A DNA stretch of 55,931 bases from NCBI GenBank assembly GCA_002483745.1, contig DLIM01000025.1, forward strand, positions 1 to 55,931. Reading direction: 5' to 3'. The stretch's first letter is position 1. Each line of letters starts with the position of its first letter. A program made the position numbers and the translations under genes. Origin of the DNA: Caryophanales bacterium UBA7642. Its GTDB lineage: Bacteria; Bacillota_I; Bacilli_A; RFN20; CAG-288. Positions 9,133 through 17,507 of the stretch are shown here, piece after piece. The notes beneath the pieces are model-generated. The model was not told the origin of the DNA and did no database searches. It saw only the letters and a program-made list of their open reading frames with translations.

Positions 9133-9166
9133 ATAAGTTATTTACCTTATTTTGGAGGTTTATTTA

Positions 9167-10099
9167 ATGATTTCAAAAAGAATTGTGTTTCTCGGGACAC
9201 CTGATATATCGGCTTTTCTCTTAAAAGGTTTAATAGATTCCGGCTTTAATGTTATCGGAGTCGTCACTAAAGAAGACAAGGTCCGTGGAAGAAACAATAA
9301 AGTCGAAGAAAGCCCAGTTGCTAAAATGGCTCATTCTTTAAACATACCGGTCTTTAAGCCTCATCGTCTTAACAAAGACTTTTCTTTTTTGAATGAGCTT
9401 AAGCCTGACTTAATGCTTACTTTTGCATACGGTCAATTAATCTCAGATGAAATCCTAAAGATACCTACCCTGAAACCTTTAAACCTTCATGCTTCGCTGC
9501 TTCCTAAGTATCGCGGTGCTGCCCCTATCCAATATGCTTTAAGAAACGGTGAAACCGAAACCGGTGTCACTTTGATGGAAATGGTCCATGAAATGGATGC
9601 GGGAGATATCTATGGCGTTATTAAGACTAAAATAGAGCCAAACGACAACTATACTTCCTTATCCTACAAATTAGCTAGCACGGCTTTAGAAGTAGCAAAT
9701 AAATTTCTTCCTCTTTTCTTTGAGGGAAAGCTAAATCATATCGCTCAGGACCAAAAGCTAGCCACTTTCTGCCCTTCCATCAAGAAAGAAGAAGAAAAGC
9801 TAAATTTGGATGTCGAACCGGAAACCTTCATTAACCAAGTAAGATCCCTTTCATTAACTCCAGGTGGTTACTTAATGAACGGAAATGATGAGCTAAAGAT
9901 TTTTGAAGCCAGTAAACTTAACAGCTCAGTAACTGCCCCTATTGGCACCATCTTAGAAGTCAATAAGAAAAACCTGGTCCTCCAGTTAGGAAAAGGCCAA
10001 GTTAATATTCTTACATTGCAGCGTCCCGGAAAAAGAATCATGTCAGCAGCCGACTTCAATAATGGAGTCAGGGACTTTAAAGGGGTTGTTTTAAAATAG
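9167..10099 (+). CDS. fmt: Methionyl-tRNA formyltransferase (copy 1)
   Basis: 310 residues, the usual Fmt length. It transfers the formyl group of 10-formyltetrahydrofolate to initiator Met-tRNA. The N-terminal formyltransferase domain starts 'IVFLGTPDISAFLL'; the folate and catalytic residues N106, H108 and D144 are present in 'LNLHASLLPKYRGAAP' and 'MDAGDI'. The C-terminal OB-like domain runs from about residue 210 ('QVRSLSLTPGGY...LQRPGKRIMSAADFNNG'). I chose the ATG at 9167 because GGAGG lies at 9154-9158; an upstream TTG would start inside that site. A second complete fmt lies at 18567-19499. The 3' end overlaps the convergent flavin reductase-like gene by 23 bp. Confidence 0.92.
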   Translation: MISKRIVFLGTPDISAFLLKGLIDSGFNVIGVVTKEDKVRGRNNKVEESPVAKMAHSLNIPVFKPHRLNKDFSFLNELKPDLMLTFAYGQLISDEILKIPTLKPLNLHASLLPKYRGAAPIQYALRNGETETGVTLMEMVHEMDAGDIYGVIKTKIEPNDNYTSLSYKLASTALEVANKFLPLFFEGKLNHIAQDQKLATFCPSIKKEEEKLNLDVEPETFINQVRSLSLTPGGYLMNGNDELKIFEASKLNSSVTAPIGTILEVNKKNLVLQLGKGQVNILTLQRPGKRIMSAADFNNGVRDFKGVVLK

Positions 10100-10610
10100 G
10101 TTTAGGCTGAGAAGAAACTAAGACTTTGGTGATTTTATAAATATAGATGTTGTAGAAGGATTTTGAAAAATAGTGTGATTTTTGAATCTGATCATCTCTA
10201 AATTCATGTCTTCTGATCTTAGAGACATAGATTTTCTCACCGAAAATAACTAAATTTGACTTCTCAAAATAAGGAAACCCATCATCTAAAAGCAGATTAA
10301 GACCTGATTCTTTGAATTTATCACGGTCATATCCAGACATTTTCCTGAACATTGCCGAATACTGATGCCCTTCTTCTTCCATACGACATAAGCAGCATCT
10401 AGTCGAACGGTCAAGAAGCTTTCTGGTGTATCTTTCTTTTTTGATGAAAAGAGAAAACACTGGATAGTTGAACAAATAACCTAATTCTCCCCAGCTGACA
10501 GTCATCGCATTCTTTTTATCGCCTGCTTGGGAGACCAAAACCATATTATCCTGTGAAAACAGGGTAATGGGGTTCTCTTTGACAAACACTTCGCCACTGA
10601 TTTCTTTCAT
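10077..10610 (-). CDS. Flavin reductase-like FMN-binding split-barrel protein (copy 1)
   Basis: 177 residues. The split-barrel flavin reductase-like fold is suggested by 'MVLVSQAGDKKNAMTVSWGELGYLFNYP' (reported here in parts: 'KKNAMTVSWGELG' is the FMN-phosphate loop) and by 'SLFIKKERYTRKLL', which corresponds to the family's 'R...T...' strand. Members reduce FMN/FAD with NAD(P)H or serve as flavin-binding oxidoreductases; the substrate here is unknown. The start was set at ATG 10610 because AAGGAG lies just before it and because the paralogue at 19468-20007 begins at the same residue. It is convergent with fmt and divergent from ybaK. Confidence 0.75.
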   Translation of the reverse strand: MKEISGEVFVKENPITLFSQDNMVLVSQAGDKKNAMTVSWGELGYLFNYPVFSLFIKKERYTRKLLDRSTRCCLCRMEEEGHQYSAMFRKMSGYDRDKFKESGLNLLLDDGFPYFEKSNLVIFGEKIYVSKIRRHEFRDDQIQKSHYFSKSFYNIYIYKITKVLVSSQPKPILKQPL

Positions 10611-10686
10611 AAATCCACTCCTTTGCAATTGTCTTAAAAATAAAACTAATTGCATATATAATAGAATTAGTCAGGTTCTAAATCAA

Positions 10687-11154
10687 ATGAATAAAACAAA
10701 CGTTATGCGTTTATTAGAAAGCCAAGGTATCCCCTATCAGCCTTTTGACTACACTAAATCCCATGCTGTCTCCGCTGATGAAGTAGCAAAAGCCCTTAAT
10801 GAAGACCCTTTAAAGGTTTTCAAAACCCTTGTCACTGTCGGAAAAAGCCGTGAGCATTATGTTTTTGTAGTTCCTTCTACTTCTGAGCTGGACTTAAAGA
10901 AGGCTGCTAAGGCCAGTGATGAAAAGAATATTGAAATGATTACTCAGAAAGAATTGCTTCCTCTTACCGGCTATATTCATGGTGGGTGTTCACCTATTGG
11001 CATGAAAAAGAAATTCCTAACCTTCGTAGACGAAAGCGCCTTGAAGTTCCCTAAGATCTATATTTCAGGTGGCCGGGTCGGGCTTCAAGTCCAAGTCAAT
11101 CCTCAAGACTTAGAGAAAATTACGGGATGTCAGTTTACTGATCTTTGCCTATAA
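10687..11154 (+). CDS. ybaK: YbaK/EbsC-type Cys-tRNA(Pro) deacylase (copy 1)
   Basis: 155 residues of the YbaK family, which hydrolyses cysteine mischarged on tRNA-Pro in the cytosol. Family features visible are 'DEVAKALNEDPLKVFKTLV' (the key lysine sits in 'KVFKTL'), 'YVFVVPSTSELDLKKAA', 'LTGYIHGGCSPIG' and the C-terminal 'ISGGRVGLQVQVNPQDL'. I chose ATG 10687 because the paralogue at 20079 begins with the same 'MNKTNVMR'. The ribosome binding site is weak (AGGTT), and a TATAAT lies at 10657-10662. It is followed 13 bp later by the GH13 gene, so the two are probably one operon. Confidence 0.87.
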   Translation: MNKTNVMRLLESQGIPYQPFDYTKSHAVSADEVAKALNEDPLKVFKTLVTVGKSREHYVFVVPSTSELDLKKAAKASDEKNIEMITQKELLPLTGYIHGGCSPIGMKKKFLTFVDESALKFPKIYISGGRVGLQVQVNPQDLEKITGCQFTDLCL

Positions 11155-11167
11155 AAGGAGAGCAAAA

Positions 11168-12721
11168 ATGTATAAGCACCCAGATTGGTTGAAGACGGCA
11201 ATGTTCTATGAGATCTATCCTCAGACCTTCTTTGATAACAACAATGATGGAATCGGTGATCTTTATGGAGTGATTAGGAAGTTAGATTACATCAAAGATT
11301 TAGGATTCAATGCCATCTGGCTAAACCCAATTTTTGAATCACCTTTCTTTGATGCCGGTTATGATGTCACTGACTATAAGAAAGTTGCTAAAAGATATGG
11401 TAGCAACAAAGCTTTGACCTCGTTAGTCGAATTCGCCCATGAAAAGGGTATTAAAATCATCCTTGATTTAGTTCCGGGACATACCTCCATTTACCACAAA
11501 TGGTTCTTGGAATCACAGAAAGATGAAGTAAACCCGTATTCCAATCGCTACATTTGGACTAAAAATGTCTGGGACAGCCCTAAAGATCTCAATGTCATTA
11601 GGGGCTTCAGTCAACGTAACGCCGCCTGTATCACCAACTTTTTCTCTATTCAGCCGGCATTAAACTACGGTTTCAGCAAAATTGAGAATCCTGATTACGA
11701 AGAACCAATTTCAGGTAAAGGACCTCAGGGAACAATTGCCGCCATTATTGATGTCATCCGTTTCTGGCTAAAGCAAGGAGTCGATGGCTTTAGAGTCGAT
11801 ATGGCCGGCTGGCTAGTAAAAAGAGATCCTGATATGCAGGGAACAGTAGCAGTTTGGAAACAGATTTTTAGCACTGTCAAAGAAGAATTCCCTGAAGCTG
11901 CTTTCGTATCAGAATGGAATTCACCTAAAAACTCTTTAGCTTCTGGTTTTGACATGGATTTCCTTCTTCAAGATGAATTCAGCAAATACAATAGTTTACT
12001 GACTAGATCACATCATCCTTATTTCGGCTTTGACGACCAAGAAGGCGACAGCAGAAAGTATCTTGAATATTATCTTGATCTCTATAACTTTGCTAAAAGC
12101 CAAGGAAGCTATCTGTCTTTAATCAGTGGCAACCATGATACTTACCGCTTAGGAAAATACTTAAAGCCCGAAGAAGCCAAATTCTATTATGCCTTTATGT
12201 ATACGATGCCGAATGTTCCTTTCTTCTACTATGGCGATGAAATCGGTATGACTTATGAAGAAGGCTTAAAATCAGTAGAAGGCGGTTATCAAAGAACCGG
12301 TTCCCGAAGTCCGATGCAGTGGGATAGTTCCTATCAGGCTGGCTTTACTAAATCAGCAAACCCTTATATTAAAGTCAATCCCAATAAGAAAGACGTCAAT
12401 GCTGAATCCCAGCTGAGAGAAGAAGATTCTCTTCTCAATACTGTTAAAAAGCTCTTATCCTTGAGAAAAGATCATGTGGCTTTAAACAATGACGCTGATT
12501 TTAAGATTCTCTTTAACCAGGAAGGCAAAGAACCTTTGGCCTATCTAAGATCAAAAGCTAATGAAAATATCTTAGTAGCCTTTAACCCCGGAAAGGAAGA
12601 TAAGCAGATTCCCATTGAAAGAGAAAGTTTAAATACTCTCTATCAAATCGGGAATGTAAATCTAGCTAATCATCTTCTAGCCTTAGGAAAAGAAAGCTTA
12701 GCAATTATCCTAGTCAAATAA
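11168..12721 (+). CDS. GH13 alpha-glucosidase / oligo-1,6-glucosidase-like (copy 1)
   Basis: A 517-residue cytosolic family-13 glycoside hydrolase (no signal peptide) that should act on short alpha-glucans. The (beta/alpha)8 barrel begins 'MFYEIYPQTFFDNNNDGIGD', which carries the Ca-binding-type DxNxDGxGD loop. Conserved region I is 'DLVPGHTS' (D100, H105), region II 'GFRVDMAG' (nucleophile D211), region III 'VSEWN' (acid E249) and region IV 'SGNHDT' (D324). Region I has Gly104 where most family members have Asn ('NH'); the paralogue at 20563-22116 shares this. The C-terminal beta domain covers about 430-517. An AAAGGAG site precedes the ATG. Exact specificity (maltose, isomaltose, trehalose or sucrose) is not decided. 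Confidence 0.88.
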   Translation: MYKHPDWLKTAMFYEIYPQTFFDNNNDGIGDLYGVIRKLDYIKDLGFNAIWLNPIFESPFFDAGYDVTDYKKVAKRYGSNKALTSLVEFAHEKGIKIILDLVPGHTSIYHKWFLESQKDEVNPYSNRYIWTKNVWDSPKDLNVIRGFSQRNAACITNFFSIQPALNYGFSKIENPDYEEPISGKGPQGTIAAIIDVIRFWLKQGVDGFRVDMAGWLVKRDPDMQGTVAVWKQIFSTVKEEFPEAAFVSEWNSPKNSLASGFDMDFLLQDEFSKYNSLLTRSHHPYFGFDDQEGDSRKYLEYYLDLYNFAKSQGSYLSLISGNHDTYRLGKYLKPEEAKFYYAFMYTMPNVPFFYYGDEIGMTYEEGLKSVEGGYQRTGSRSPMQWDSSYQAGFTKSANPYIKVNPNKKDVNAESQLREEDSLLNTVKKLLSLRKDHVALNNDADFKILFNQEGKEPLAYLRSKANENILVAFNPGKEDKQIPIERESLNTLYQIGNVNLANHLLALGKESLAIILVK

Positions 12722-12944
12722 GCAGGCACAAAAAATGGGTGAGCAAATAAAGCCCAATAGTAGAAAAAAATGCTATCAACATCAACGGGGTCGTAGCTAA
12801 AGGATTCATATAATGGGGAAATAGAAGTACAAAATAATAATACGGCCAATAATCCTAAGACAGCACTGACCATCAAAGAACCAATAATAAAATGTCGCTG
12901 AAAAAATAATATACCTTTTTTATAGGTGTAGATTTAACATCCAT
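12670..12944 (-). pseudogene. Frame-broken small membrane protein gene
   Basis: From the ATG at 12944, which follows an AGGAAGG site (12952-12958), the frame reads 'MDVKSTPIKKVYYFF' and then stops soon after a T6 run (12901-12906 on the plus strand, read as T on minus). Restoring one T gives a continuous 91-residue protein, 'VYYFFQRHFIIGSLMVSAVL' onward, with a long hydrophobic segment and a second near 'SIFFYYWALFAHPFFVPAYL'. Its last 52 bp run antisense into the end of the GH13 gene, so the original 3' end may also be missing. No family is recognised. It could instead be an assembly indel or programmed -1 slippage at T TTT TTC. Confidence 0.5.
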
Positions 12945-13020
12945 GGATTAGCCTTCCTAATAAAACAACTTTTATATTATAGGTCTTCAAAAAGAAATAA
13001 AGAAGTGAATACTTTGTTTC

Positions 13021-14072
13021 TTATTTCAAGGCACTATATTTTAGTAAGCTGATAAGAGAAGAGGAGGTTTCATCTTTTGCCGGCATGTAAAAAACCAGGA
13101 TGACATAGACAATTGCCAATAATAAATAAGCTCCGGTGTAATACCAGTCAAAAACTTTGGCAGCTACGGGATGCTTTTCTTCGCTTTCATCATTGTTATA
13201 GAAAATTAAGAAAGGCAAGAGAACAAAAGCCCATTTCATATCTCCTATTTGCAATATAAGATTCGCATTCTCTAGGACTTGAGAAACAAAGGTTGTTAAA
13301 ATCCAATCAAGGATTGATAATCCAACCACGATTGATGAAATCAAGATGTTTTGAAAGCTTTGAGGGTATTCACTGATTTCTTTAGGAGTTTTACCAGCTT
13401 TAAGGTCGCTTTGTCTTAGAAAATAAAAGGTATAGATTAAAATCAGTCCTAAGAGTTCTTGAATAAAGCTTTGCCAGCTTAACAAAGCTTCCACTAAGTA
13501 GGGTATAGTAATAATATTGGCTTCACTTAAAGCTGAGAAAACGTAAGAAAGCAGAATATACAGCAAAGGAATGAATGAACAGGAACGGAATAATTTATGT
13601 TTTGCCGTTGTCGGTTTTTTAAAGACAGGCTCATGAAAAAGAAAGAAATAAAGAAAGATAAAAGCTGAAATGCTTAATAAGTAATTATCTGGAAACAGGC
13701 TTTTGGATAATGCACTAAGAATGTCTCCCCCGCCACCTAACTTTATTGACACTATATAAATAGCACTAGTAACGGCATAATAGATAAAACCTAGAATCAT
13801 ATAGTAGATGGCTAAAGTCCGAGAGGATTTATCACTCTTCAGCGTCATTATGAATGTCAATAAGAAAAGAATCAAAGAAAGATCACCGGATATAATAAAG
13901 GCTGAAAAAAGGTCGAAAATGCGCTAATATTTGTAAAATCAAAATACCCTAGAAAAACTAGATATACAAATAGAAAGGGAATGAAGTAAAGAGTTAATCC
14001 TAAATCACCGATTGCATCAAAAAAAAGATTGTTGCTAAAAGACTTACGACAAAGTTTTTCATAATGATTCAC
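13021..14072 (-). pseudogene. Frame-broken polytopic membrane protein gene
   Basis: Two overlapping reading frames (14072-13872, 66 residues, and a TTG-started frame 13875-13021, 284 residues) together form one hydrophobic protein. The first frame reads '...FTNISAFSTFF' up to a T6 run at 13905-13910; the second frame continues upstream of its TTG as 'SAFIISGDLSLILFLLTF', a clean membrane helix. Adding one T to the run yields about 350 residues with roughly nine membrane segments. The family is not recognised. The break sits in the same nonamer (CTGAAAAAA on plus) as the neighbouring broken gene at 12670-12944. Confidence 0.6.
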
Positions 14073-14102
14073 ATTAAGACTATATTCTCCTAACAGAGAA
14101 AA

Positions 14103-15527
14103 TTAAAACGAAGATATTGGGTTTGAAGAATCGCCTTTGCTAATTTCGCATCTCTCATCGAGCCTTTTCTTGAAAATCCTCGGAGTAAGAATGAAATAGA
14201 AAATGCTCGATACTATTCCTGAAGCCACATCGGCAATCAGTTCGGCATAGAAACAAGAAGAGGCGTCTTTAGTAAGGTAAGCTAACAGATACAAAGATGG
14301 AATGTAAAGAATCAGTTTACGGTTCAATGATAACCAAATTGAGTATTTAGCTTGACCCATTCCAGTCAAGCCATCAACAAAGACATACTGGAAAGACAAA
14401 GGAATGATGCCATACATATAGACTTGAATGAATTTGACAGAGGCATCCACAATTGAGGCACTGTCACCACCGGAATTGGAGAAGCCCACAAACATCTGAC
14501 TGAAAGGGCGACTGATTAAGAAAGAAAATCCAAAACAGACAGTTGTGAAACCTAAGGCAAACAAAGTTATCTGCTTTTCGGCTTTCTTAATCAGAGGAAT
14601 ATTCTTTGCCCCGTAGTTATATCCTAAGACCGGTTGAGTACCGGATGAAATGCCTAAAAGAGGACCTGTGACCAATGATTCAAAAGCCTGGACGATAGTG
14701 GCTACTTCAATAAAGTAATCTCCTTGATCCCCGCCGGTTTTCTCTAAGACACTGTTCAGAAGAATCAAGATCAGGGAATCACTGGCCGTGATGATGAAAG
14801 GTGAGAACCCAAGTTTCAATATCTGGAAAACAATCTTAAGAGAATAGCCCCCAAAGGACAAAGGAACGGTGGCTTTCTTTAGTAAAAAGAACAAAGCTAA
14901 GCCAAAAGACAGAAACTGGGAAATCACAGTAGCTATTGCTGCACCTTTAACACCTAGATTAAAGACAAAAATGAACAACGGGTCCAAGAAAATATTGAGG
15001 ATGCAGGCCGACAGAGTCGAAATCATGGCAAATAAAGAATAGCCTTGTGCCGAGAGGAATTGATTAAGACCAGTTGCAATAATGGAAAAGAAAGTGCCCA
15101 TCAGGAAAAAGGTCATATAGGTCTTGGCATAGGAAAAAGAAGTCTTGGAGGCACCAAAGGCATACAGCATTGGGTCAAGAGAGAGATAGAAAGTCAACAT
15201 GATCAAAGCTGAAACAACCAAAAGCATTAGGAAAGCGTTTGAAAGAATCTGTTTAGCTTTATGAGGATTCTTTTCCCCTAAGGCAATAGAAAACAAAGGT
15301 GCTCCGCCTAAACCAATCAAATAGCCAAAAGAAGAGATCAGAGTAGTAATTGGTGAGCAGACACCTAAGCCAATCAAAGAAATAGAGCCGACATCCGGTA
15401 TATTTCCGACATAGATTCGATCAACGATGTTATATAAAACATTGACAAGCTGAGCCAGCATGGCCGGCAAAGCCAGTTTCAGGATGGAATTCCAGGTCTT
15501 ATCACTGCCTAAATCAACGCTTTTCAT
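14103..15527 (-). CDS. MATE family efflux transporter
   Basis: 474 residues with about twelve transmembrane segments in two six-helix bundles, typical of the multidrug and toxic-compound extrusion family, which exports cationic compounds or drugs in exchange for Na+ or H+. The N-terminus 'WNSILKLALPAMLAQLVNVL' and 'YNIVDRIYVGNIPDVGSISLIGLG' is the conserved opening; 'ISSGTQPVLGYNYGAKN' near residue 300 is the conserved loop of the second half. It is transcribed away from enolase, and the two genes share a 165-bp divergent promoter region. Substrate unknown. Confidence 0.88.
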   Translation of the reverse strand: MKSVDLGSDKTWNSILKLALPAMLAQLVNVLYNIVDRIYVGNIPDVGSISLIGLGVCSPITTLISSFGYLIGLGGAPLFSIALGEKNPHKAKQILSNAFLMLLVVSALIMLTFYLSLDPMLYAFGASKTSFSYAKTYMTFFLMGTFFSIIATGLNQFLSAQGYSLFAMISTLSACILNIFLDPLFIFVFNLGVKGAAIATVISQFLSFGLALFFLLKKATVPLSFGGYSLKIVFQILKLGFSPFIITASDSLILILLNSVLEKTGGDQGDYFIEVATIVQAFESLVTGPLLGISSGTQPVLGYNYGAKNIPLIKKAEKQITLFALGFTTVCFGFSFLISRPFSQMFVGFSNSGGDSASIVDASVKFIQVYMYGIIPLSFQYVFVDGLTGMGQAKYSIWLSLNRKLILYIPSLYLLAYLTKDASSCFYAELIADVASGIVSSIFYFILTPRIFKKRLDERCEISKGDSSNPISSF

Positions 15528-15627
15528 TTTTAGTTTTTCTTTATCCGATTAATTCTACTCTTTATTAATAGCAAAGGAGGTTTTAAGCGGTTTTTTAAAG
15601 CACAACTTGATAATGAAATTGCGTTTT

Positions 15628-15658
15628 TTGATACATTTAATGAATTCGTTTGTATAAT
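15628..15658 (+). promoter_or_regulatory. Enolase promoter
   Basis: A perfect TATAAT at 15653-15658 lies 35 bp before the start codon. The best upstream box is TTGATA at 15628-15633 (19-bp spacing, slightly long). AAAGGAG at 15674-15680 is the ribosome binding site. Confidence 0.55.
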
Positions 15659-15692
15659 AGAGGCGAAATTTACAAAGGAGATTTCAAACTAC

Positions 15693-16997
15693 ATGAACAA
15701 ACAAGCAATTGTGAAGGTATTCGGTCGTCAGATCATCGATTCCCGCGGCAATCCGACAGTTGAAGCTGAAGTGACTTTAGCCGATGGCTCTTTTGGAAGA
15801 GCTTCATCCCCTTCTGGCGCTTCTACCGGCAGCCGTGAAGCTATCGAGTTACGTGATGGCGATAAGAAGATGTTCGGTGGCAAGGGTGTCTTAAAGGCTG
15901 TCAACAATATCAATACTGAGATCAGTAAGGCCGTCATCGGTCTTGATGCCACTAACACCGCTTTAGTTGATGAGACCATGATTAAGTTAGATGGAACTAA
16001 GAACAAGTCCCGTCTGGGCGCCAATGCTATTTTGGCTGTTTCCTTAGCCGCTGCTAAGGCTGCTGCCAATAGTTATGGTGAACCTTTATACAGATTCATC
16101 GGCGGAACAAGTGCCAATACTCTTCCGGTTCCGATGATGAACATCATGAACGGTGGTGCACACGCCTTCGATAATATCGATTCCCAGGAATTCCTTATTA
16201 TGCCAGTCGGTGCCACTTCCTTCAGTGAATGTCTCCGTTGGTGCACCGAAGTCTTCCATGCCTTACAGTCCATCTTAAAGAGCCGCAATTTATCTACTGG
16301 TGCCGGTGATGAAGGCGGTTTTGCTCCTAATACCGCTACTGGCGCTGATGAAGAAGTCTTGGATTTAATCATTGAAGGCATCAAGAAGGCCGGCTATGTT
16401 CCTGGAAAGGATTTCTTCCTTGCCATGGATGCCGCTGCCAGTGAATGGTTAGTCAAGGGCAAGGTCGGAATGTATCATCAGCCGAAGTCTGGCAAGGATT
16501 TCACTGCTGATGAACTCATCAAGCATTGGGAGAAGCTAGTCGACACTTATCCTATCATCTCCTTAGAAGATCCTTTAGCTGAAAATGACTGGGCAAACTG
16601 GGCAAAGCTTAATAAGGCTATTGGCCACAAGGTTCAGATTATCGGTGATGATCTCTTTGTCACCAACACTGAATATATCGCCCGTGGCATCAATGAGAAT
16701 GTTGCCAACTCTTCTTTGATCAAACTCAACCAGATCGGTACTTTGACTGAAACCATCAATGCTATCAAGATGGCTAAGAATGCTGGCTGGACCGCTGTTG
16801 TCTCTCACCGTTCCGGCGAGACTGAGGATACTTCCATTGCTGACTTAGTCGTCGCTTTGAATGCCGGTCAGATCAAGACTGGTGCTCCGAACAGAACTGA
16901 ACGTGTTGCTAAATACAATCAGCTTTTAAGAATCGAAGAACAGCTTGGCGACAATGCCGTCTATCCTGGTATCAACGCCTTCAGATTCAATAAGTAG
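15693..16997 (+). CDS. eno: Enolase
   Basis: 434 residues, the standard enolase length. It converts 2-phosphoglycerate to phosphoenolpyruvate in glycolysis. Visible hallmarks are the N-terminal 'GRQIIDSRGNPTVEAEV', the mobile loop 'SGASTGSREA', 'GDEGGFAPN', metal ligands in 'FLAMDAAASEW', 'SLEDPLAENDW' and 'GDDLFVTN', the catalytic lysine in 'SLIKLNQIGTLTET', and 'VSHRSGETEDT'. Codon choice is richer in GC-ending codons than in neighbouring genes, as expected for a highly expressed gene. It stands alone between its own promoter and a terminator. Confidence 0.97.
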   Translation: MNKQAIVKVFGRQIIDSRGNPTVEAEVTLADGSFGRASSPSGASTGSREAIELRDGDKKMFGGKGVLKAVNNINTEISKAVIGLDATNTALVDETMIKLDGTKNKSRLGANAILAVSLAAAKAAANSYGEPLYRFIGGTSANTLPVPMMNIMNGGAHAFDNIDSQEFLIMPVGATSFSECLRWCTEVFHALQSILKSRNLSTGAGDEGGFAPNTATGADEEVLDLIIEGIKKAGYVPGKDFFLAMDAAASEWLVKGKVGMYHQPKSGKDFTADELIKHWEKLVDTYPIISLEDPLAENDWANWAKLNKAIGHKVQIIGDDLFVTNTEYIARGINENVANSSLIKLNQIGTLTETINAIKMAKNAGWTAVVSHRSGETEDTSIADLVVALNAGQIKTGAPNRTERVAKYNQLLRIEEQLGDNAVYPGINAFRFNK

Positions 16998-17014
16998 TTC
17001 TCCTTAAACTAATA

Positions 17015-17047
17015 AAGGTCAGTCGGCAATCTGTCGGCTGACCTTTT
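17015..17047 (+). terminator. Enolase terminator
   Basis: An 8-bp stem AAGGTCAG/CTGACCTT with a 15-base loop is followed by six Ts, 17 bp after the enolase stop. Confidence 0.85.
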
Positions 17048-17072
17048 TTGATGACAAATATTCAATTAAGAA

Positions 17073-17100
17073 AAAAGACCGCAACTTTAGGTTTGCGGTT
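17073..17100 (-). terminator. Terminator at the left edge of duplicated block copy 2
   Basis: On minus, ACCGCAA pairs with TTGCGGT and runs into a tract of Ts, 22 bp after the stop of the small membrane protein gene. It is the positional counterpart of the hairpin at 7681-7708, but the loop sequence differs. Confidence 0.75.
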
Positions 17101-17121
17101 TTGGAAAACAGCTGTTAAATA

Positions 17122-17442
17122 TTACTTCCTGTCAGTATCGTCTTTCTTCTCTTCAGTCTTAGTGTCATCCTTCTTAGTCTCTTCCTTTAAAGGATCCTTA
17201 CTTCCAACCCATTCAGCGAAGGAGAAGACCTGACCCTTGGTGATGATGTAGATAAGGTTCATGATCCAGAAAACAAAGGGAATCGGAACAATGCCTAAGA
17301 GAATATCCATCAAAAGCAAAGTAGTGTTATTGGCAGTTACATCCTTAATGATGCGATAAATGACGAAAAGAATGTCCAAGAAAATAGCAAGAATAATCTT
17401 AACCGGCTTCGAAAGTTTGTCCATCCAATTACAGAATTCCAT
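17122..17442 (-). CDS. Small membrane protein with charged tail (duplicated block copy 2)
   Basis: 106 residues and collinear with the protein at 7727-8047: 'MEFCNWMDKLSKPVKIILAI' at the start, hydrophobic segments at about 15-32 and 40-75, then 'FSFAEWVGSKD' and a Lys/Asp/Glu/Thr tail. Strong conservation of the membrane part, with only charge kept in the tail, suggests the membrane segments carry the function and the tail faces water. A good AGGAGG-type site precedes the ATG. No family assignment beyond the weak Pmp3-like resemblance noted for copy 1. Confidence 0.7.
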   Translation of the reverse strand: MEFCNWMDKLSKPVKIILAIFLDILFVIYRIIKDVTANNTTLLLMDILLGIVPIPFVFWIMNLIYIITKGQVFSFAEWVGSKDPLKEETKKDDTKTEEKKDDTDRK

Positions 17443-17507
17443 TTTATTTACCTCCTTTGTATGTAACCATATGTTATATTCTACACATCTTTAAAGATAA
17501 AATATAG

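Larger units (their letters stand above)
7727..12721. repeat. Diverged segmental duplication, copy 1 (six genes, 4,995 bp)
   Basis: Six genes in the order small membrane protein(-), CmpB-like(-), fmt(+), flavin reductase-like(-), ybaK(+), GH13(+). The same six genes, order, strands and lengths recur at 17122-22116. Offsets of matching gene ends between the copies vary only from 9,391 to 9,400 bp. Protein identity is roughly three quarters by eye for Fmt; third codon positions differ freely. Confidence 0.95.

Noticed and set aside
9152..9166. Earlier TTG start for fmt copy 1
   Set aside because: It overlaps the GGAGG ribosome binding site used by the ATG at 9167, and the paralogue starts at the equivalent ATG.
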